Assembly (NCBI GenBank): GCA_025352695.1
Contig: JANXSK010000027.1
Coordinates: 101,627-165,626, forward strand
Direction of reading: 5' to 3'
DNA length: 64,000 bases
DNA from: Ferruginibacter sp.
Lineage (GTDB): Bacteria; Bacteroidota; Bacteroidia; Chitinophagales; Chitinophagaceae
The notes under the pieces were generated by a model that made no database searches, was not told where the DNA came from, and saw only the letters and a list, made by a program, of their open reading frames with translations. Both the position numbers and the translations under genes were made by a program. Positions 1 to 10,274 of the stretch are shown here, piece after piece. Positions within the stretch are counted from its first letter, which is position 1, and the number at the start of each line of letters is the position of its first letter.

Positions 1-2
1 AA

Positions 3-707
3 ATGATAAGACCAATAAAAATTATACCATTATTATTTCTTTTATTGACTGCTGTAGCTGGCAAATCTCAAGATGTAAATATACTGCTTGCTAAAGTTAA
101 ATTTAATATTGATAAGGTTTATGATTATAAGGCTTCAGCCAGAATGATTACAAATGTTAGTTTTTTAAAAGTCCCGGATGCTGATGTAAAAGTATATTTT
201 AAAAAGCCCAATAAATTAAAAATAAAAAATGAAAAAGGTATCTCATTTGTACCCAAAGGTGCTGTGAGCATTAACCTCAATAATATTTTAAGTGGAGGAA
301 AATATACCGCTATAGATGCAGGAAAAGATAAAATAGGAAACACTATTGTACGAGTAGTTAAATTATTACCCGAAGATGACAATGCGGATGTTGTATTGTC
401 AACAGTATATATTGATGAAGCTGCTTTGTTAATAAGAAGGGCTAAAACAACTACCAGAACCAATGGTAGCTACCAATTAGAAATGAGTTATGGCAATTAT
501 GCAAGCTATGGATTGCCTGATAAAATCATTTTTACTTTCGATACCAAGGATTACAAATTGCCAAAGGGCGTAACTTTTGATTTTGATGATGGAACTCAAA
601 ACAATAGGACTGCCGCTGATAAGGCAAAAACTAAAAATGGAAGTGCAGAAATAACTTTTCACAATTACCTGATAAATAAAGGCGTAGAAGACGCGGTTTT
701 TAAATAG
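3..707 (+). CDS. LolA-like periplasmic protein
   Basis: A 234-residue protein with an N-terminal hydrophobic signal peptide (about residues 1-22, ending near AGKSQ), so it is probably exported to the periplasm. The mature part is rich in beta-strand-like segments. It resembles the LolA/LolB-like fold used by lipoprotein carriers and related Bacteroidota proteins of unknown cargo: a conserved-looking start on models of stress (KASARMITNVSF), then KPNKLKIKNEKG and a late VTFDFDD stretch. The ATG lies two bases from the window edge, so upstream signals cannot be seen and an upstream start is not excluded. It converges with pdxA, with 36 bp between the stops. The exported location is well supported; LolA family membership is inferred from overall pattern. 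Confidence 0.6.
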   Translation: MIRPIKIIPLLFLLLTAVAGKSQDVNILLAKVKFNIDKVYDYKASARMITNVSFLKVPDADVKVYFKKPNKLKIKNEKGISFVPKGAVSINLNNILSGGKYTAIDAGKDKIGNTIVRVVKLLPEDDNADVVLSTVYIDEAALLIRRAKTTTRTNGSYQLEMSYGNYASYGLPDKIIFTFDTKDYKLPKGVTFDFDDGTQNNRTAADKAKTKNGSAEITFHNYLINKGVEDAVFK

Positions 708-743
708 GGCAATTAAGCGACTATCCTTTATTTAATAACATCT

Positions 744-1838
744 TTATTCTTCTATAATTTTTTCGTCTCTTGCATTTGCAACGAACGCAGCACTAATTTT
801 CTTTAACGGATTTTTTCGTTGGTCAGCATATTCCTTTCTTGCAGTAATAATATCAACACATTTAAAAACAGCTTCCCTAAAAGAGGCTTCGTCGGCCTGG
901 TTTTTACCGGCTATGTCAAATGCTACCCCGTGATCTGGAGATGTGCGAACTCCATTTAACCCGGCTGTAAAATTAACGCCTTCACCCATCGACAACGATT
1001 TAAAAGGTATCAATCCCTGATCGTGGTACATAGCCAAAACAGCATCAAACTTTTCATATTGTCCTCTTGCAAAAAAAGCATCGGCTGAATATGGACCAAA
1101 ACAAAAAATATCTTTATGCTTTGCTTCTTTAATGGCTGGTTTAATTATTTCTTCTTCTTCTTTACCAACAAGGCCTTCGTCGCCTGCATGCGGATTTAAA
1201 CCTAGCACCGCAATTTTAGGCTTATCAATACCAAAATCTTTTTTTAATGAGTTGTTGATTATTTGCAATTTACTCAGGATATTTTCACGCGTAATTAACG
1301 GAGCTATATCTATAACAGCAACATGCTCAGTCAGCAATGCTATCCTCATATTGTCTGCTACCATAAACATTGCAACATCTGTTACTCCAAATAAATCTTT
1401 TAAATAGGGTGTATGTCCAGTAAAATTAAATGTATCCGAACAGGTATTTTTTTTGTGTATAGGCGCCGTTACCAGCCCATCAATAGCATTTTCTTTTAAT
1501 GCCTCTGCAGCAGTAATTAAACTTATAACAGCATATTTACCCCCAATTTCATTTAGTAAACCTGGTGTTACTGCTACTTCATCTTCCCAGCAATTATACA
1601 AGTTAACCTGCTTATGATTAATTCGTGTCGCATCCTTCAAGGTAGAAAAATTAAAATTAATTTCAGGTAAACCCTTGCGATAAAAGTTAAGTACTTTATT
1701 ATTGGCAAATATAACAGGTGTGCATATTTCGAGCAACCGGGCATCGCCAACAGTTTTAATAATCAGTTCTAAACCAATACCATTTATGTCACCACATGTA
1801 ATACCTATTACAGGCTTATTTTCCGAAATTAAACTCAT
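744..1838 (-). CDS. pdxA: 4-hydroxythreonine-4-phosphate dehydrogenase
   Basis: PdxA oxidises 4-phosphohydroxy-L-threonine in DXP-dependent pyridoxal 5'-phosphate synthesis, in the cytoplasm. Family motifs are all visible: an N-terminal GITCGDINGIG, the metal-binding histidine regions TGHTPYL, NPHAGDEG and AMYHDQGLIPFK, and a C-terminal GVRTSPDHGVAFDIAGK. Length is 364 residues, normal for the family. An ATG ten codons further upstream exists, but the start at 1838 gives the usual N-terminus (MSLISENKPVIGITCGD), and the extra residues are hydrophobic and atypical. It is monocistronic as far as can be seen, and convergent with the LolA-like gene. The annotation is secure. Confidence 0.95.
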   Translation of the reverse strand: MSLISENKPVIGITCGDINGIGLELIIKTVGDARLLEICTPVIFANNKVLNFYRKGLPEINFNFSTLKDATRINHKQVNLYNCWEDEVAVTPGLLNEIGGKYAVISLITAAEALKENAIDGLVTAPIHKKNTCSDTFNFTGHTPYLKDLFGVTDVAMFMVADNMRIALLTEHVAVIDIAPLITRENILSKLQIINNSLKKDFGIDKPKIAVLGLNPHAGDEGLVGKEEEEIIKPAIKEAKHKDIFCFGPYSADAFFARGQYEKFDAVLAMYHDQGLIPFKSLSMGEGVNFTAGLNGVRTSPDHGVAFDIAGKNQADEASFREAVFKCVDIITARKEYADQRKNPLKKISAAFVANARDEKIIEE

Positions 1839-2101
1839 GCTTAAAAATATTAGATTGTAAAAATACAAATTCTTACTGGTAAGCTTTTATTTTAAGAAAT
1901 TTTTACCCGCCTATTGTAAATGGAAACATTTTTTGAGCACATTATATACTTATTGTAGTTACTTGCTTTACATAATTATCAATTGAATGGCGAATTAATA
2001 AATCTAAAAATAATGCTGCTTACCAAAAATTAAAATAGATATTAAATTAACTAAAGGTCCGTTCACTTAAATAAAAGGCGTTTTTGTTTACTTTTGTACC
2101 A

Positions 2102-2854
2102 ATGTTTAAAATAAAAAAATCATTAGGTCAGCATTTTTTAAAAGATGAAGTCATCATTCAAAAAATAATTGAAGCCATTAAGGAAGATCCCTTAATTAAT
2201 TTGCTTGAGGTAGGCCCTGGCGGAGGCGCTTTAACAAAACACCTGATAAAGTTACCCGGCATATATTTTAAAGCGGTTGAATTAGACGATGAAAAAACGG
2301 AATACCTCAAAAAAACGTATCCAGTTTTAACCAATAATATTATTGCCGGTAGTTTTTTAGATATTGAGGAACCATTTGATACCCCTTTTACTGTTGTCGG
2401 CAATTTCCCATACAATATATCAACACAAATTTTATTTAAAGTACTGGATTGGAAAGATAAAGTACCAGTTGTAATTGGGATGTTTCAAAAAGAAGTTGCC
2501 CAGCGTGCTACTTCAAAAGAAGGCAGCAAAGTGTATGGGGTATTGAGTGTTTTAATACAGGCATTTTACGAAGTAGAATATTTATTTGATGTGAGCAACC
2601 AGAGTTTTAACCCTCCACCAAAAGTACAGAGTGGGGTAATTAGACTTAAAAGAAAAACTACTGACCTTACTGTAAAAAGTGAACGTGCATTTAAAGTGCT
2701 GGTAAAAACTGCATTTAATCAACGCCGCAAAACATTACGCAATGCTGTAAAAAGTTTATTTACTGCTGAAGTATTGAATGATGAAATTTTTAATAAACGT
2801 GCAGAAGCACTAAGCGTAGAAGATTTTGCTGCACTAACTTTCCGTATGAGTTAA
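2102..2854 (+). CDS. rsmA: 16S rRNA (adenine1518-N6/1519-N6)-dimethyltransferase
   Basis: RsmA (KsgA) dimethylates the two adjacent adenines in helix 45 of 16S rRNA using S-adenosylmethionine. The 250-residue sequence starts with the typical KKSLGQHFLKDE. It has the SAM-binding glycine motif EVGPGGGALTKHL at about residue 40, the catalytic NFPYNIST motif at about residue 103, and a C-terminal FNQRRKTLRNAVK. An in-frame ATG at 2084 would add MFTFVP, which is not typical of the family, so 2102 is preferred. It stands alone between pdxA (divergent) and icmF. Confidence 0.95.
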   Translation: MFKIKKSLGQHFLKDEVIIQKIIEAIKEDPLINLLEVGPGGGALTKHLIKLPGIYFKAVELDDEKTEYLKKTYPVLTNNIIAGSFLDIEEPFDTPFTVVGNFPYNISTQILFKVLDWKDKVPVVIGMFQKEVAQRATSKEGSKVYGVLSVLIQAFYEVEYLFDVSNQSFNPPPKVQSGVIRLKRKTTDLTVKSERAFKVLVKTAFNQRRKTLRNAVKSLFTAEVLNDEIFNKRAEALSVEDFAALTFRMS

Positions 2855-2922
2855 TAAATTCAACTATGTAATTACCGTTCTTCCATAAAGAAGTTATAGA
2901 GATTTTTTATGTTCGTATTTAA

Positions 2923-3063
2923 CCCTATCGCACATGTTTTTATACACACTTATTAAGCAATCACAGACAACCTGTATGGTCACTTTTTATATATTATGCT
3001 ATCATAATTGGTGTTTGTAATACCATCATTTATCATTTAAAGGCAAAAAATAAAGCAGCGTAA
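2923..3063 (+). pseudogene. possible membrane-protein C-terminal remnant
   Basis: The 411-base gap between rsmA and icmF contains no full gene. One frame stays open from 2923 to a TAA at 3061 and ends with a protein-like stretch: a hydrophobic segment (WSLFIYYAIIIGVCNTIIYH) followed by a basic tail (LKAKNKAA). There is no start codon, and the frame is closed by a stop immediately upstream. It could be the tail of a decayed membrane protein; the family is not recognised. Composition alone could also produce this, so it is only a suggestion. The rest of the gap holds no recognisable cobalamin riboswitch or terminator. Confidence 0.25.
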
Positions 3064-3211
3064 TACTCCATGAAAATAAGAATTTTATGCATGCACAGTC
3101 TATTTATATGTATGTTATAATTAGTTAATTAATTTAAAAAAGATAGTACCCCATTTTGCTGATTAGGATTTTTTTAAAGCCCTTACTGAAATTTACTGGT
3201 GAAGAATCCTG

Positions 3212-3219
3212 TACTTTTG
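3212..3219 (+). promoter_or_regulatory. candidate -7 element before icmF
   Basis: TACTTTTG matches the Bacteroidota -7 consensus TAnnTTTG. It sits about 47 bases before the icmF start, which would leave a leader of roughly 40 bases. No clear TTTG -33 element is seen at the right distance, so support is weak. Confidence 0.3.
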
Positions 3220-3265
3220 TTTTACTGAATCATCTTGCGGATTTGCTCTTAAAAATTAATTGCCC

Positions 3266-6200
3266 ATGCCATTTATACAAAAAAAAAACGTTCGAATTGT
3301 AACTGCTGCTGCGCTATTTGACGGCCATGATGCTGCCATTAATATTATGCGCCGCATACTGCAAAGTAAAGGTGCAGAAATCATACACCTCGGCCACAAC
3401 AGAAGTGTGCACGAAATTGTAGAATGCGCCATTGAAGAAGATGTTCAGGGCATTGCCATTACAAGTTATCAGGGAGGCCACGTTGAATTTTTTAAATACA
3501 TGAAAGATTTATTGGATGAAAATGGTTGCGGTCATATAAAAATATTTGGCGGTGGTGGCGGAACTATTTTACCCGCCGAAATAAATGAACTTCATAAGTA
3601 TGGTATCACCAGAATTTACAGTCCGGATGATGGAAGAACGATGGGGTTAGAAGGAATGATTCAGGATGTGATAGAAAAATGCCAACTTTCTGCATCCACT
3701 ACCGCTTCTCTTAAAGAGGAAAATTTTAAGCAATCCTTTATCACTAGTCTTAATTATGAACTTGGAGCGTGGCGGCCAATAAAAAAAATTGCTCAGGCAA
3801 TTACGCTGGCAGAAAATGGCAATGATTATTTAAACCTGATGACTCAGTTAAAAGAATCATCTTTTAAATTAACAGGCTCCTCGCCAGTGCTAGGTATCAC
3901 AGGTACAGGCGGTGCTGGTAAATCATCCGTAACGGATGAAATTATACGCCGTTTTTTAAACGCCTATACTGATAAAACAATTGCAGTAATCTCTGTTGAT
4001 CCATCTAAGAAAAAAACCGGTGGCGCATTGTTAGGCGACCGTATTCGAATGAATTCAATTTCTTCCCCAAGGGCATATATGCGTAGCCTTGCTACCAGGG
4101 AAAGTGATAAGGCCTTAAGCCAATATGTAGAAGAAGCAATCGACATTTGTAAAGCGGCACAATTTGATTTTATCATTTTAGAAAGTGCAGGTGTGGGACA
4201 AAGTGATGCATCTATTCTGGAGTATGTAGATATGAGCTTGTATGTAATGACACCAGAATATGGAGCCCCATCGCAACTGGAAAAAATAAATATGCTGGAT
4301 TATGCAGATGTAGTTTGCATCAATAAATTTGATAAAGCTGGTGCATTGGATGCATTGCATGACGTACGTAAACAATATAAACGTAACCATGGATTGTGGG
4401 ATGCCAAGGACGAAACATTACCAATCGTAGGCACCATTGCCGCACAATTTAATGATGCCGGCATCAATGAATTATTTGAAAGGCTGATGAAAAAAATTTC
4501 TGAAAAAATGGGTATACAGTTTAATGGTGAAATTGAACACCATGTACACATAAAAAATACCGCTAGCCAGTCTACCATTATTCCGCCAAAAAGAGTACGC
4601 TACTTATCCGAGATAGTAGAAACCATTGAAGAATACGATGCATGGGTTATCGTTCAGGCAAATTTAGCAAGGCAATTATATCAAATTGAAGGAACACTAA
4701 AATTGTTACCTATAACACCTAGCTCTTTAAGTAGCGAACAAGAATTGCAAAAAATAAAAAATAGCCTGCAAGAAAAACTTCAGCCTGAAGCAAGAAAATT
4801 AATTGATAACTGGACTTCTACAAAAGAGCGGTACAGCAAAGCATTTTATGAATTTAAAGTACGGGATAAAGTAATTAAACAACCACTCACTTTTAAAAGT
4901 TTATCAGGGACCATAATACCAAAAGTACTATTACCAAAATATAGCGATTGGGGCGACATACTTACCTGGCAGCTACAGGAAAACGTTCCAGGAGAATTTC
5001 CATTTACTGCAGGTGTATTTCCATTAAAAAGAGAAGGCGAAGATCCAACTAGAATGTTTGCGGGCGAAGGAGGCCCGGAAAGAACCAACAGGCGTTTTCA
5101 TTATGTAAGTATTGGCCAGCCTGCAAAGCGCCTCAGTACTGCTTTTGATAGTGTAACCTTGTATGGTGAAGACCCTGCTCCAAGACCAGATATCTATGGC
5201 AAAGTTGGCAATAGTGGCGTAAGTGTTGCAACTGTTGATGATGCAAAAAAACTATATAGTGGCTTTGATTTATGTGATGCCAAGACTTCCGTAAGCATGA
5301 CGATCAATGGGCCTGCACCAATGCTACTAGCATTTTTTATGAATGCTGCCATCGATCAGCAATGTGAAAAATACATCATTGAAAATAATTTGCAGGAAGA
5401 AGTAAATAAAATAATTGAAACAAAATACCATATCGAAAACCTTCCAAAATATATTGGTGAAGATGGCAATCCAATACATCATACAATATTGCAACAACTT
5501 GCAAGCGCTTCTAAAAATAAGCTATTAAATGTAGCTGCGCCTGAAGCAACCCTAGTGGGAAACCATGGAGCATTGCCACTTGGCAACAATGGCTTAGGTC
5601 TGCGTTTACTGGGTTTAAGTGGCGAAGATGTATTACCAAAAGAAGTATACCAAATAATAAAAGCCAATGCGTTGGCAACAGTTAGAGGCACAGTACAAGC
5701 AGATATTTTAAAAGAAGACCAGGCACAAAATACCTGCATTTTTTCAACCGAGTTTGCTTTAAAACTAATGGGCGATGTGCAGGAATATTTTATCGAAAAC
5801 AACGTACAGAATTTTTACAGTGTTAGCATCAGTGGTTATCATATTGCAGAAGCCGGAGCCAATCCCATTACACAATTGGCATTTACTTTGGCCAACGGTT
5901 TTACCTATATAGAGTACTATTTAAGCAGGGGAATGAACATTGATGATTTTGCACCCAACCTGTCTTTCTTTTTTAGCAACGGCATGGATCCTGAATACAG
6001 TGTAATTGGTAGGGTTGCAAGAAAAATATGGGCCAAGGCTATGAAGTTTAAATACAAAGCTAACAGCCGGTCGCAAAAATTAAAATACCATATTCAAACA
6101 AGTGGCCGGTCGCTGCATGCGCAGGAAATTGATTTTAATGATATTCGTACAACACTTCAGGCACTCTATGCTATTTATGATAATTGTAGCTCGTTACATA

Positions 6201-6784
6201 CAAATGCATATGACGAAGCTATCACAACACCTACAGAAGAAAGTGTTCGCAGGGCAATGGCCATTCAATTAATTATAAACAGGGAACTAGGTACTGCAAA
6301 AAATGAAAATCCTAACCAGGGTTCATTTTTAATTGAAGAATTAACCGACCTGGTAGAAGCTTCGGTACTGGCAGAGTTTGAACGTTTAACCGAAAGAGGT
6401 GGTGTACTTGGCGCAATGGAACGTATGTACCAACGCAATAAAATTCAGGAAGAAAGTTTATACTACGAAACTTTAAAACATACAGGTGAATATCCAATTG
6501 TAGGTGTAAATACTTTTTTAAATAAAAATGGAAGTCCAACAATTTTACCTACCGAAGTGGTACGCAGTACAACAAAAGAAAAAGATTTTCAAATAGAATC
6601 TGTTACCCAATTTCAGGAAAGACATAAAGAACAAGCTGCACACATGCTAAAGCGCCTGCAGGAAGTAGCGGTAGCAAACGGTAATTTATTTACAGAATTA
6701 ATGGAGACGGTAAAGTATTGTTCTCTTGGTCAAATTACAAATGCCTTATATGCAGTTGGTGGTCAGTACAGAAGAAATATGTAA
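3266..6784 (+). CDS. icmF: fused isobutyryl-CoA mutase (IcmF)
   Basis: IcmF is an adenosylcobalamin-dependent mutase that interconverts isobutyryl-CoA and n-butyryl-CoA (some members also use isovaleryl-/pivalyl-CoA), with its G-protein chaperone built in. Domain order is visible: an N-terminal B12-binding domain with the cobalt-ligand region FDGHDAA near residue 20, a MeaB/ArgK-like GTPase domain with P-loop GTGGAGKSS near residue 215 and an NKFD base-recognition motif near residue 355, then the large acyl-CoA mutase barrel from about residue 550 ([30 protein letters not shown]). At 1172 residues it is full length and unbroken. A TTG two codons upstream is possible, but the ATG at 3266 is preferred. 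Family assignment is firm; the exact substrate cannot be settled by eye. Confidence 0.93.
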   Translation: MPFIQKKNVRIVTAAALFDGHDAAINIMRRILQSKGAEIIHLGHNRSVHEIVECAIEEDVQGIAITSYQGGHVEFFKYMKDLLDENGCGHIKIFGGGGGTILPAEINELHKYGITRIYSPDDGRTMGLEGMIQDVIEKCQLSASTTASLKEENFKQSFITSLNYELGAWRPIKKIAQAITLAENGNDYLNLMTQLKESSFKLTGSSPVLGITGTGGAGKSSVTDEIIRRFLNAYTDKTIAVISVDPSKKKTGGALLGDRIRMNSISSPRAYMRSLATRESDKALSQYVEEAIDICKAAQFDFIILESAGVGQSDASILEYVDMSLYVMTPEYGAPSQLEKINMLDYADVVCINKFDKAGALDALHDVRKQYKRNHGLWDAKDETLPIVGTIAAQFNDAGINELFERLMKKISEKMGIQFNGEIEHHVHIKNTASQSTIIPPKRVRYLSEIVETIEEYDAWVIVQANLARQLYQIEGTLKLLPITPSSLSSEQELQKIKNSLQEKLQPEARKLIDNWTSTKERYSKAFYEFKVRDKVIKQPLTFKSLSGTIIPKVLLPKYSDWGDILTWQLQENVPGEFPFTAGVFPLKREGEDPTRMFAGEGGPERTNRRFHYVSIGQPAKRLSTAFDSVTLYGEDPAPRPDIYGKVGNSGVSVATVDDAKKLYSGFDLCDAKTSVSMTINGPAPMLLAFFMNAAIDQQCEKYIIENNLQEEVNKIIETKYHIENLPKYIGEDGNPIHHTILQQLASASKNKLLNVAAPEATLVGNHGALPLGNNGLGLRLLGLSGEDVLPKEVYQIIKANALATVRGTVQADILKEDQAQNTCIFSTEFALKLMGDVQEYFIENNVQNFYSVSISGYHIAEAGANPITQLAFTLANGFTYIEYYLSRGMNIDDFAPNLSFFFSNGMDPEYSVIGRVARKIWAKAMKFKYKANSRSQKLKYHIQTSGRSLHAQEIDFNDIRTTLQALYAIYDNCSSLHTNAYDEAITTPTEESVRRAMAIQLIINRELGTAKNENPNQGSFLIEELTDLVEASVLAEFERLTERGGVLGAMERMYQRNKIQEESLYYETLKHTGEYPIVGVNTFLNKNGSPTILPTEVVRSTTKEKDFQIESVTQFQERHKEQAAHMLKRLQEVAVANGNLFTELMETVKYCSLGQITNALYAVGGQYRRNM

Positions 6785-6897
6785 CGGACTTTCCATTCTT
6801 TCATTACCAAAACAGGAGTAATTATCCCTTTTTATTTTGATAACAAGTGGCACATTTTCCAATACAGTTGAATAAAAAATAATTCCTAATTTAGCAT

Positions 6898-7764
6898 ATG
6901 ATCATCTTAGAAAACGAAAAATTACGGGCAGTTATTTCTCCAAAAGGTGCTGAGTTACAAAGCCTATTTAATAAAGAAACAGGCCTTGAATATATGTGGA
7001 GCGGTGATGCTTCTTTTTGGAGCAAACATAGTCCTGTATTGTTTCCTATTGTAGGTGCTTTAAAAGATGATACATATTTGTACAAAGATATTACCTACCA
7101 CCTGCCGAGGCACGGATTTGCAAGAGAAAGAATTTTTTTAAAAGACCAACTGAGTTTGGAAGAAGTAATTTTTACCCTTACGCATGATGCCAGTACATTG
7201 GCTGTTTACCCATTTGCATTTTTGTTAAAGTTGCGTTATAGATTACAGAATAATTCACTTACCTGTACCTACGAAATTAGTAATCCTGGGTACGATGAGT
7301 TGCTTTTTTCTGTAGGTGCACATCCTGCATTTGCAGTACCTATGGTAAAAGATACTGCGTATGCTGATTATTATTTACAGTTTAATATACCCGAACAATT
7401 ACAACGCTGGAAATTAGAAAGTGGATTAATTGCTGATTATGGAGAACCAGTACCGACACAAAATAACCGGCTTTCTTTATCGCACGAATTATTTTATCAA
7501 GATGCGATCGTTTTTAAAAATATGCAAACCGATTGTATTACTTTGGGTTGTACGAAGCATGATCATGGCATTCATTTTAATTTTAAAAACTTTCCTTTCT
7601 TTGGAATTTGGGCATCAAAGGATGCAAATTTTGTTTGTCTGGAGCCCTGGTGTGGTATTGCTGATAGCGTGCAACACAAACGGCAGCTAATCAATAAAGA
7701 AGGAATAATTATTTTAGCCCCAAACACTAACTGGCAACACAATTGGAATGTTGAATGTTTTTAA
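6898..7764 (+). CDS. aldose 1-epimerase family protein (LacX-like)
   Basis: A 288-residue galactose-mutarotase-fold protein. The start MIILENEKLRAVISPKGAEL, the SPVLFPIVGAL stretch and PRHGFAR match the LacX-like branch of the aldose epimerase superfamily. A later histidine in VGAHPAF and a conserved glutamate in CLEPWCG occupy the positions used for catalysis in the family. It is probably a cytoplasmic sugar mutarotase or sugar-phosphate epimerase; the substrate is unknown. It follows icmF by 113 bases, with no terminator recognised between them. The start ATG is the only good one. Confidence 0.85.
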   Translation: MIILENEKLRAVISPKGAELQSLFNKETGLEYMWSGDASFWSKHSPVLFPIVGALKDDTYLYKDITYHLPRHGFARERIFLKDQLSLEEVIFTLTHDASTLAVYPFAFLLKLRYRLQNNSLTCTYEISNPGYDELLFSVGAHPAFAVPMVKDTAYADYYLQFNIPEQLQRWKLESGLIADYGEPVPTQNNRLSLSHELFYQDAIVFKNMQTDCITLGCTKHDHGIHFNFKNFPFFGIWASKDANFVCLEPWCGIADSVQHKRQLINKEGIIILAPNTNWQHNWNVECF

Positions 7765-7800
7765 AATTCGGCTTTTAAATTCAAGAGTCATTACTTTTCC

Positions 7801-8013
7801 TCATTCCAGTTCTTCACAAAAATAACCTGCATTTCCTAATAATATTTCTACTTCTTTACCAGGTATATTATTGGCTATCACCCTTAAAATATTATCACAA
7901 TCCTGTAGGTCAACATTCCACTTAAAAATAGCTGGATTACTATTCAAACTATTTCCTACAAAATCAATTTCGTTTATATTTTTGATGTTGGTTTTAAAAA
8001 CAAGTATCTGCAT
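7801..8013 (-). CDS. small HMA-fold-like protein
   Basis: A 70-residue protein. Its pattern (hydrophobic first strand MQILVFKTNI, then a helix, IFKWNVDLQDCDNILRV, then a final EVEILLGNAGYFCEELE) fits the ferredoxin-like beta-alpha-beta fold of heavy-metal-associated (HMA) domain proteins. The classical CxxC metal site is absent, so metal binding is not indicated. Very similar short proteins occur in many Bacteroidota, which supports a real gene. It lies 37 bases from the converging epimerase gene and about 100 bases downstream of the ECF-linked membrane protein, in the same direction. Confidence 0.55.
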   Translation of the reverse strand: MQILVFKTNIKNINEIDFVGNSLNSNPAIFKWNVDLQDCDNILRVIANNIPGKEVEILLGNAGYFCEELE

Positions 8014-8112
8014 AAAAAGATTTTTAGTAAAATAATAGCCTTAATTATTTGCTAAAATAAATATAATAGCAAGCATTAAAGTAATATAAAAATCATACCA
8101 TACGCCAAGAGT

Positions 8113-8469
8113 TTACTCAGTTATGTCGGATGTTTTCTTCCTATTCATTCCAAACCCGCTTGCGCAATGGCTCTTCCATTCAGCTTTAAATTTTTCCTTT
8201 TCTTCAGCTGTCATCTGTCCCATTTTTTCCTGAATTTTCATTTTCCATTGTTGTCTTCCATTTCCATAGCAGCCTCCTCTAAATCCACCAAATAAAATTT
8301 TACTCAATAGTAAAATACCCAATGCCTGTGCAAACGTAATTACCTTAACACCAAGTACAGCTGGCAATATGGTATTCCATAAACCCATTACTATAAAACT
8401 AACCAGCACTGTTGCTGCAATAAAGAAGGTTACAAATATCAATCTCTTTTTAATCCAAACTTTTTTCAT
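8113..8469 (-). CDS. membrane protein linked to ECF sigma factor
   Basis: A 118-residue protein with two likely transmembrane segments (about residues 9-31 and 40-62), then a glycine/cysteine turn (FGGFRGGCYGNGR) and a charged, helical C-terminal tail (MTAEEKEKFKAEW) that recalls CpxP/Spy-type proteins. It lies 76 bases downstream of, and in the same direction as, the ECF sigma gene, so it may be co-transcribed. No zinc-binding anti-sigma motif (HxxxCxxC) is present, so it is not a classical anti-sigma factor, though it may regulate or respond to the sigma factor. Function unknown. Confidence 0.6.
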   Translation of the reverse strand: MKKVWIKKRLIFVTFFIAATVLVSFIVMGLWNTILPAVLGVKVITFAQALGILLLSKILFGGFRGGCYGNGRQQWKMKIQEKMGQMTAEEKEKFKAEWKSHCASGFGMNRKKTSDITE

Positions 8470-8545
8470 TGTATAATTTTTTTACTCCCCTGTTACTACA
8501 AACAAAATAAAAAAATTTACTTTTATTTGTAATAGAGGTAATGAT

Positions 8546-9130
8546 TTAATAATTTAATAGTTCCTCTTTTAACACACGTAACCGATCTCTTAAATGTAGT
8601 ACAGCATACCGTTTTCGGCTAATAAGTGTGGCCACACTTACACCTGTTACTGCTTCTATATCTTTAAAGGCGGTGTCATTTAATTCATGCTCAATAAATA
8701 CTTCCCTTTGCTCTGCTGGTAATTCATCTAAGGCAAGTTGCAGTTCTTCCCAAAAAATATTTCGTAAGTATTCTGTTTCAGGATTGGTATCAGCCGGTAA
8801 TAAAATTTCTTTCCAGTCAAAACTATCATCAGCATCAGTTGAAGAAGAAAAAATATCATCTGCCAACGGCAGCTTTTTTTTGCGGTAGCTATCCGTTATT
8901 TTATTATTAGCTACAATATATAGCCAACTGGTAGCCTGCCTAATAGGCTCCGTATTACCAGCAAACTGATAAAAAACTTCCTGCAGAATATCTTCAGCAT
9001 CTTCTGTACTGGCTACTCTCTTTTTAATAAAACCGAGCAGTCTACTGCTCATAGCTTTAATAATGTCAGTAATATTTTTATTACGCTCAGCACGCATATC
9101 AGTATTTGGTATAGTCAGCGTATCTTCCAT
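8546..9130 (-). CDS. ECF-family RNA polymerase sigma factor
   Basis: A 194-residue sigma-70 family protein of the extracytoplasmic-function type. Region 2 contains RVASTEDAEDILQEVFYQF and the -10 recognition segment with SWLYIVANNKITDSYRKKK. Region 4 has LDELPAEQREVFIEHELN and the helix-turn-helix FKDIEAVTGVSVATLISRKRYA. The start at 9130 gives the usual short N-terminus; an upstream ATG adds 21 residues that look like leader sequence. Its neighbour downstream is a small two-helix membrane protein rather than a standard anti-sigma factor. It directs RNA polymerase to a regulon that cannot be named from sequence. Confidence 0.88.
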   Translation of the reverse strand: MEDTLTIPNTDMRAERNKNITDIIKAMSSRLLGFIKKRVASTEDAEDILQEVFYQFAGNTEPIRQATSWLYIVANNKITDSYRKKKLPLADDIFSSSTDADDSFDWKEILLPADTNPETEYLRNIFWEELQLALDELPAEQREVFIEHELNDTAFKDIEAVTGVSVATLISRKRYAVLHLRDRLRVLKEELLNY

Positions 9131-9300
9131 GTATAAAGTGAAAGACGAACGACGAAGGTGAATATTTTTCAAATGAAAAAATATTTTATGCAAGATTACT
9201 ACTAAATCTTGCTACGGATACTTAGTTTATCAATATTAAAAGAAAACGGCAATTAAATAAATTGATATAATAATGGTGCATAATAAGGAATAGAAATAAT

Positions 9301-10017
9301 GTGGATAAGAATGGAAAGGTGTATTTTATCCGGATAAAATGGCTGAAAATAAATGGTTTAATTTCTACGTAAGTCAATTTAATACAGTTGAAATTAATGA
9401 AACTTTTCACTGGTTAGCAACGGAGGCGAAATTATTAGATTGGTATATAAAAACGACTAAAACTTCTTGTTTGCCAGTAAAGTTCCTAAGTTTATCACTC
9501 ATTTTAAGTAATTAGTTGATGTAAAAATTTTGTTAGCCAATTTTTACGTTAAATGTAAAAACGGATCAAAAAAAAATTGGGGGTCTTTCCATTTTTATTT
9601 CGTTCTAAATTTGATTTTACTATTGAGGGTCTTGAAAAGATAATAAAGATGCTGGATACCAGCTATACAAATGTGGTAAAATTTCGCCACAGCAGTTGGT
9701 GGAATGAGGAAGTTTATACACAGCTTGCCAGGAACAAAATTATATTTTGTGGTATTAGTCTTCCATCGCAGCCCGATAATATTATTGTTGACGGATCTTT
9801 AATTTATTATTGTTTTCTTGATGTACAATCTTTATATCATTCCAGTTATAAACAAGATCCATTAAAACATTTTGTTGATGATATTTTTGAAGTGCCGCAG
9901 CTAAAAGAAGTAAACTGCTTTTTTAATAATAATGCTTCCAATGCAGCAATTGAAAATGTGGTGTTGCTGCAAAATTATTGTACTCAAGTAAATCATAGCA
10001 CTACAATATTACTCTAA
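9301..10017 (+). pseudogene. decayed DUF72 family gene
   Basis: Pieces of a DUF72 (YecE-like, TIM-barrel) protein lie in order but in different frames. VDKNGKVYF at 9301 matches the family start. After a loss of about 20 codons the sequence resumes near 9339 as KWFNFYVSQFNTVEINETFHWL, the family signature, and stops at a TAG (9513). From 9577 it continues in another frame with GVFPFL, FTIEGLEKI, VKFRHSSWW and a C-terminal FNNNASNAAIENVVLLQ. A deletion, an in-frame stop and at least one frameshift show it is not functional. The last 146-codon open piece could be mistaken for an intact gene; it begins at a TTG inside the domain. Confidence 0.8.
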
Positions 10018-10082
10018 AAAAAGCTGATAATTAGTTGATTTTAAACAAATTCAATTTATTGGATTATAATAAAGCAATAAAA

Positions 10083-10274
10083 TTATAATGACTGCTGATT
10101 TTTTTTTGCAGTTGCTACCGAACAGTAGGTTCCTACATTTTTAAGTACAATATTGTTTCCAATTTTTGTTTTTGAGTACAAGCGATACTCACCCGTAGTC
10201 AATTTTCTTATCAGCCCGCTACATGCAGGAATCCTAAATAAATTTATTTTTTTTCTCTTAATTCCAGCTATCAT
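10083..10274 (-). CDS. small hypothetical protein
   Basis: A 63-residue basic protein. The core LIRKLTTGEYRLYSKTK and GTYCSVATAKKNQQSL follows the layout of short Bacteroidota proteins of the type xLKSGKYRLYSKK...NLGTFxSxxAAxKHE, but with a degenerate C-terminal half (NVGTYCS instead of NLGTF). It may therefore be a diverged or decaying copy. Function unknown, no membrane segment or signal peptide. Neighbours are a DUF72 pseudogene and a long gene-poor stretch. Confidence 0.4.
   Translation of the reverse strand: MIAGIKRKKINLFRIPACSGLIRKLTTGEYRLYSKTKIGNNIVLKNVGTYCSVATAKKNQQSL

Noticed and set aside
2092..2099. TACTTTTG promoter-like element before rsmA
   Set aside because: A transcript from it would start at or after the rsmA ATG at 2102, so it cannot serve this gene unless the start is wrong.
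2855..3265. Cobalamin riboswitch before icmF
   Set aside because: The conserved core and B12-box patterns were not recognised; only AT-rich sequence and a weak -7 element are seen. A covariance search was not possible.
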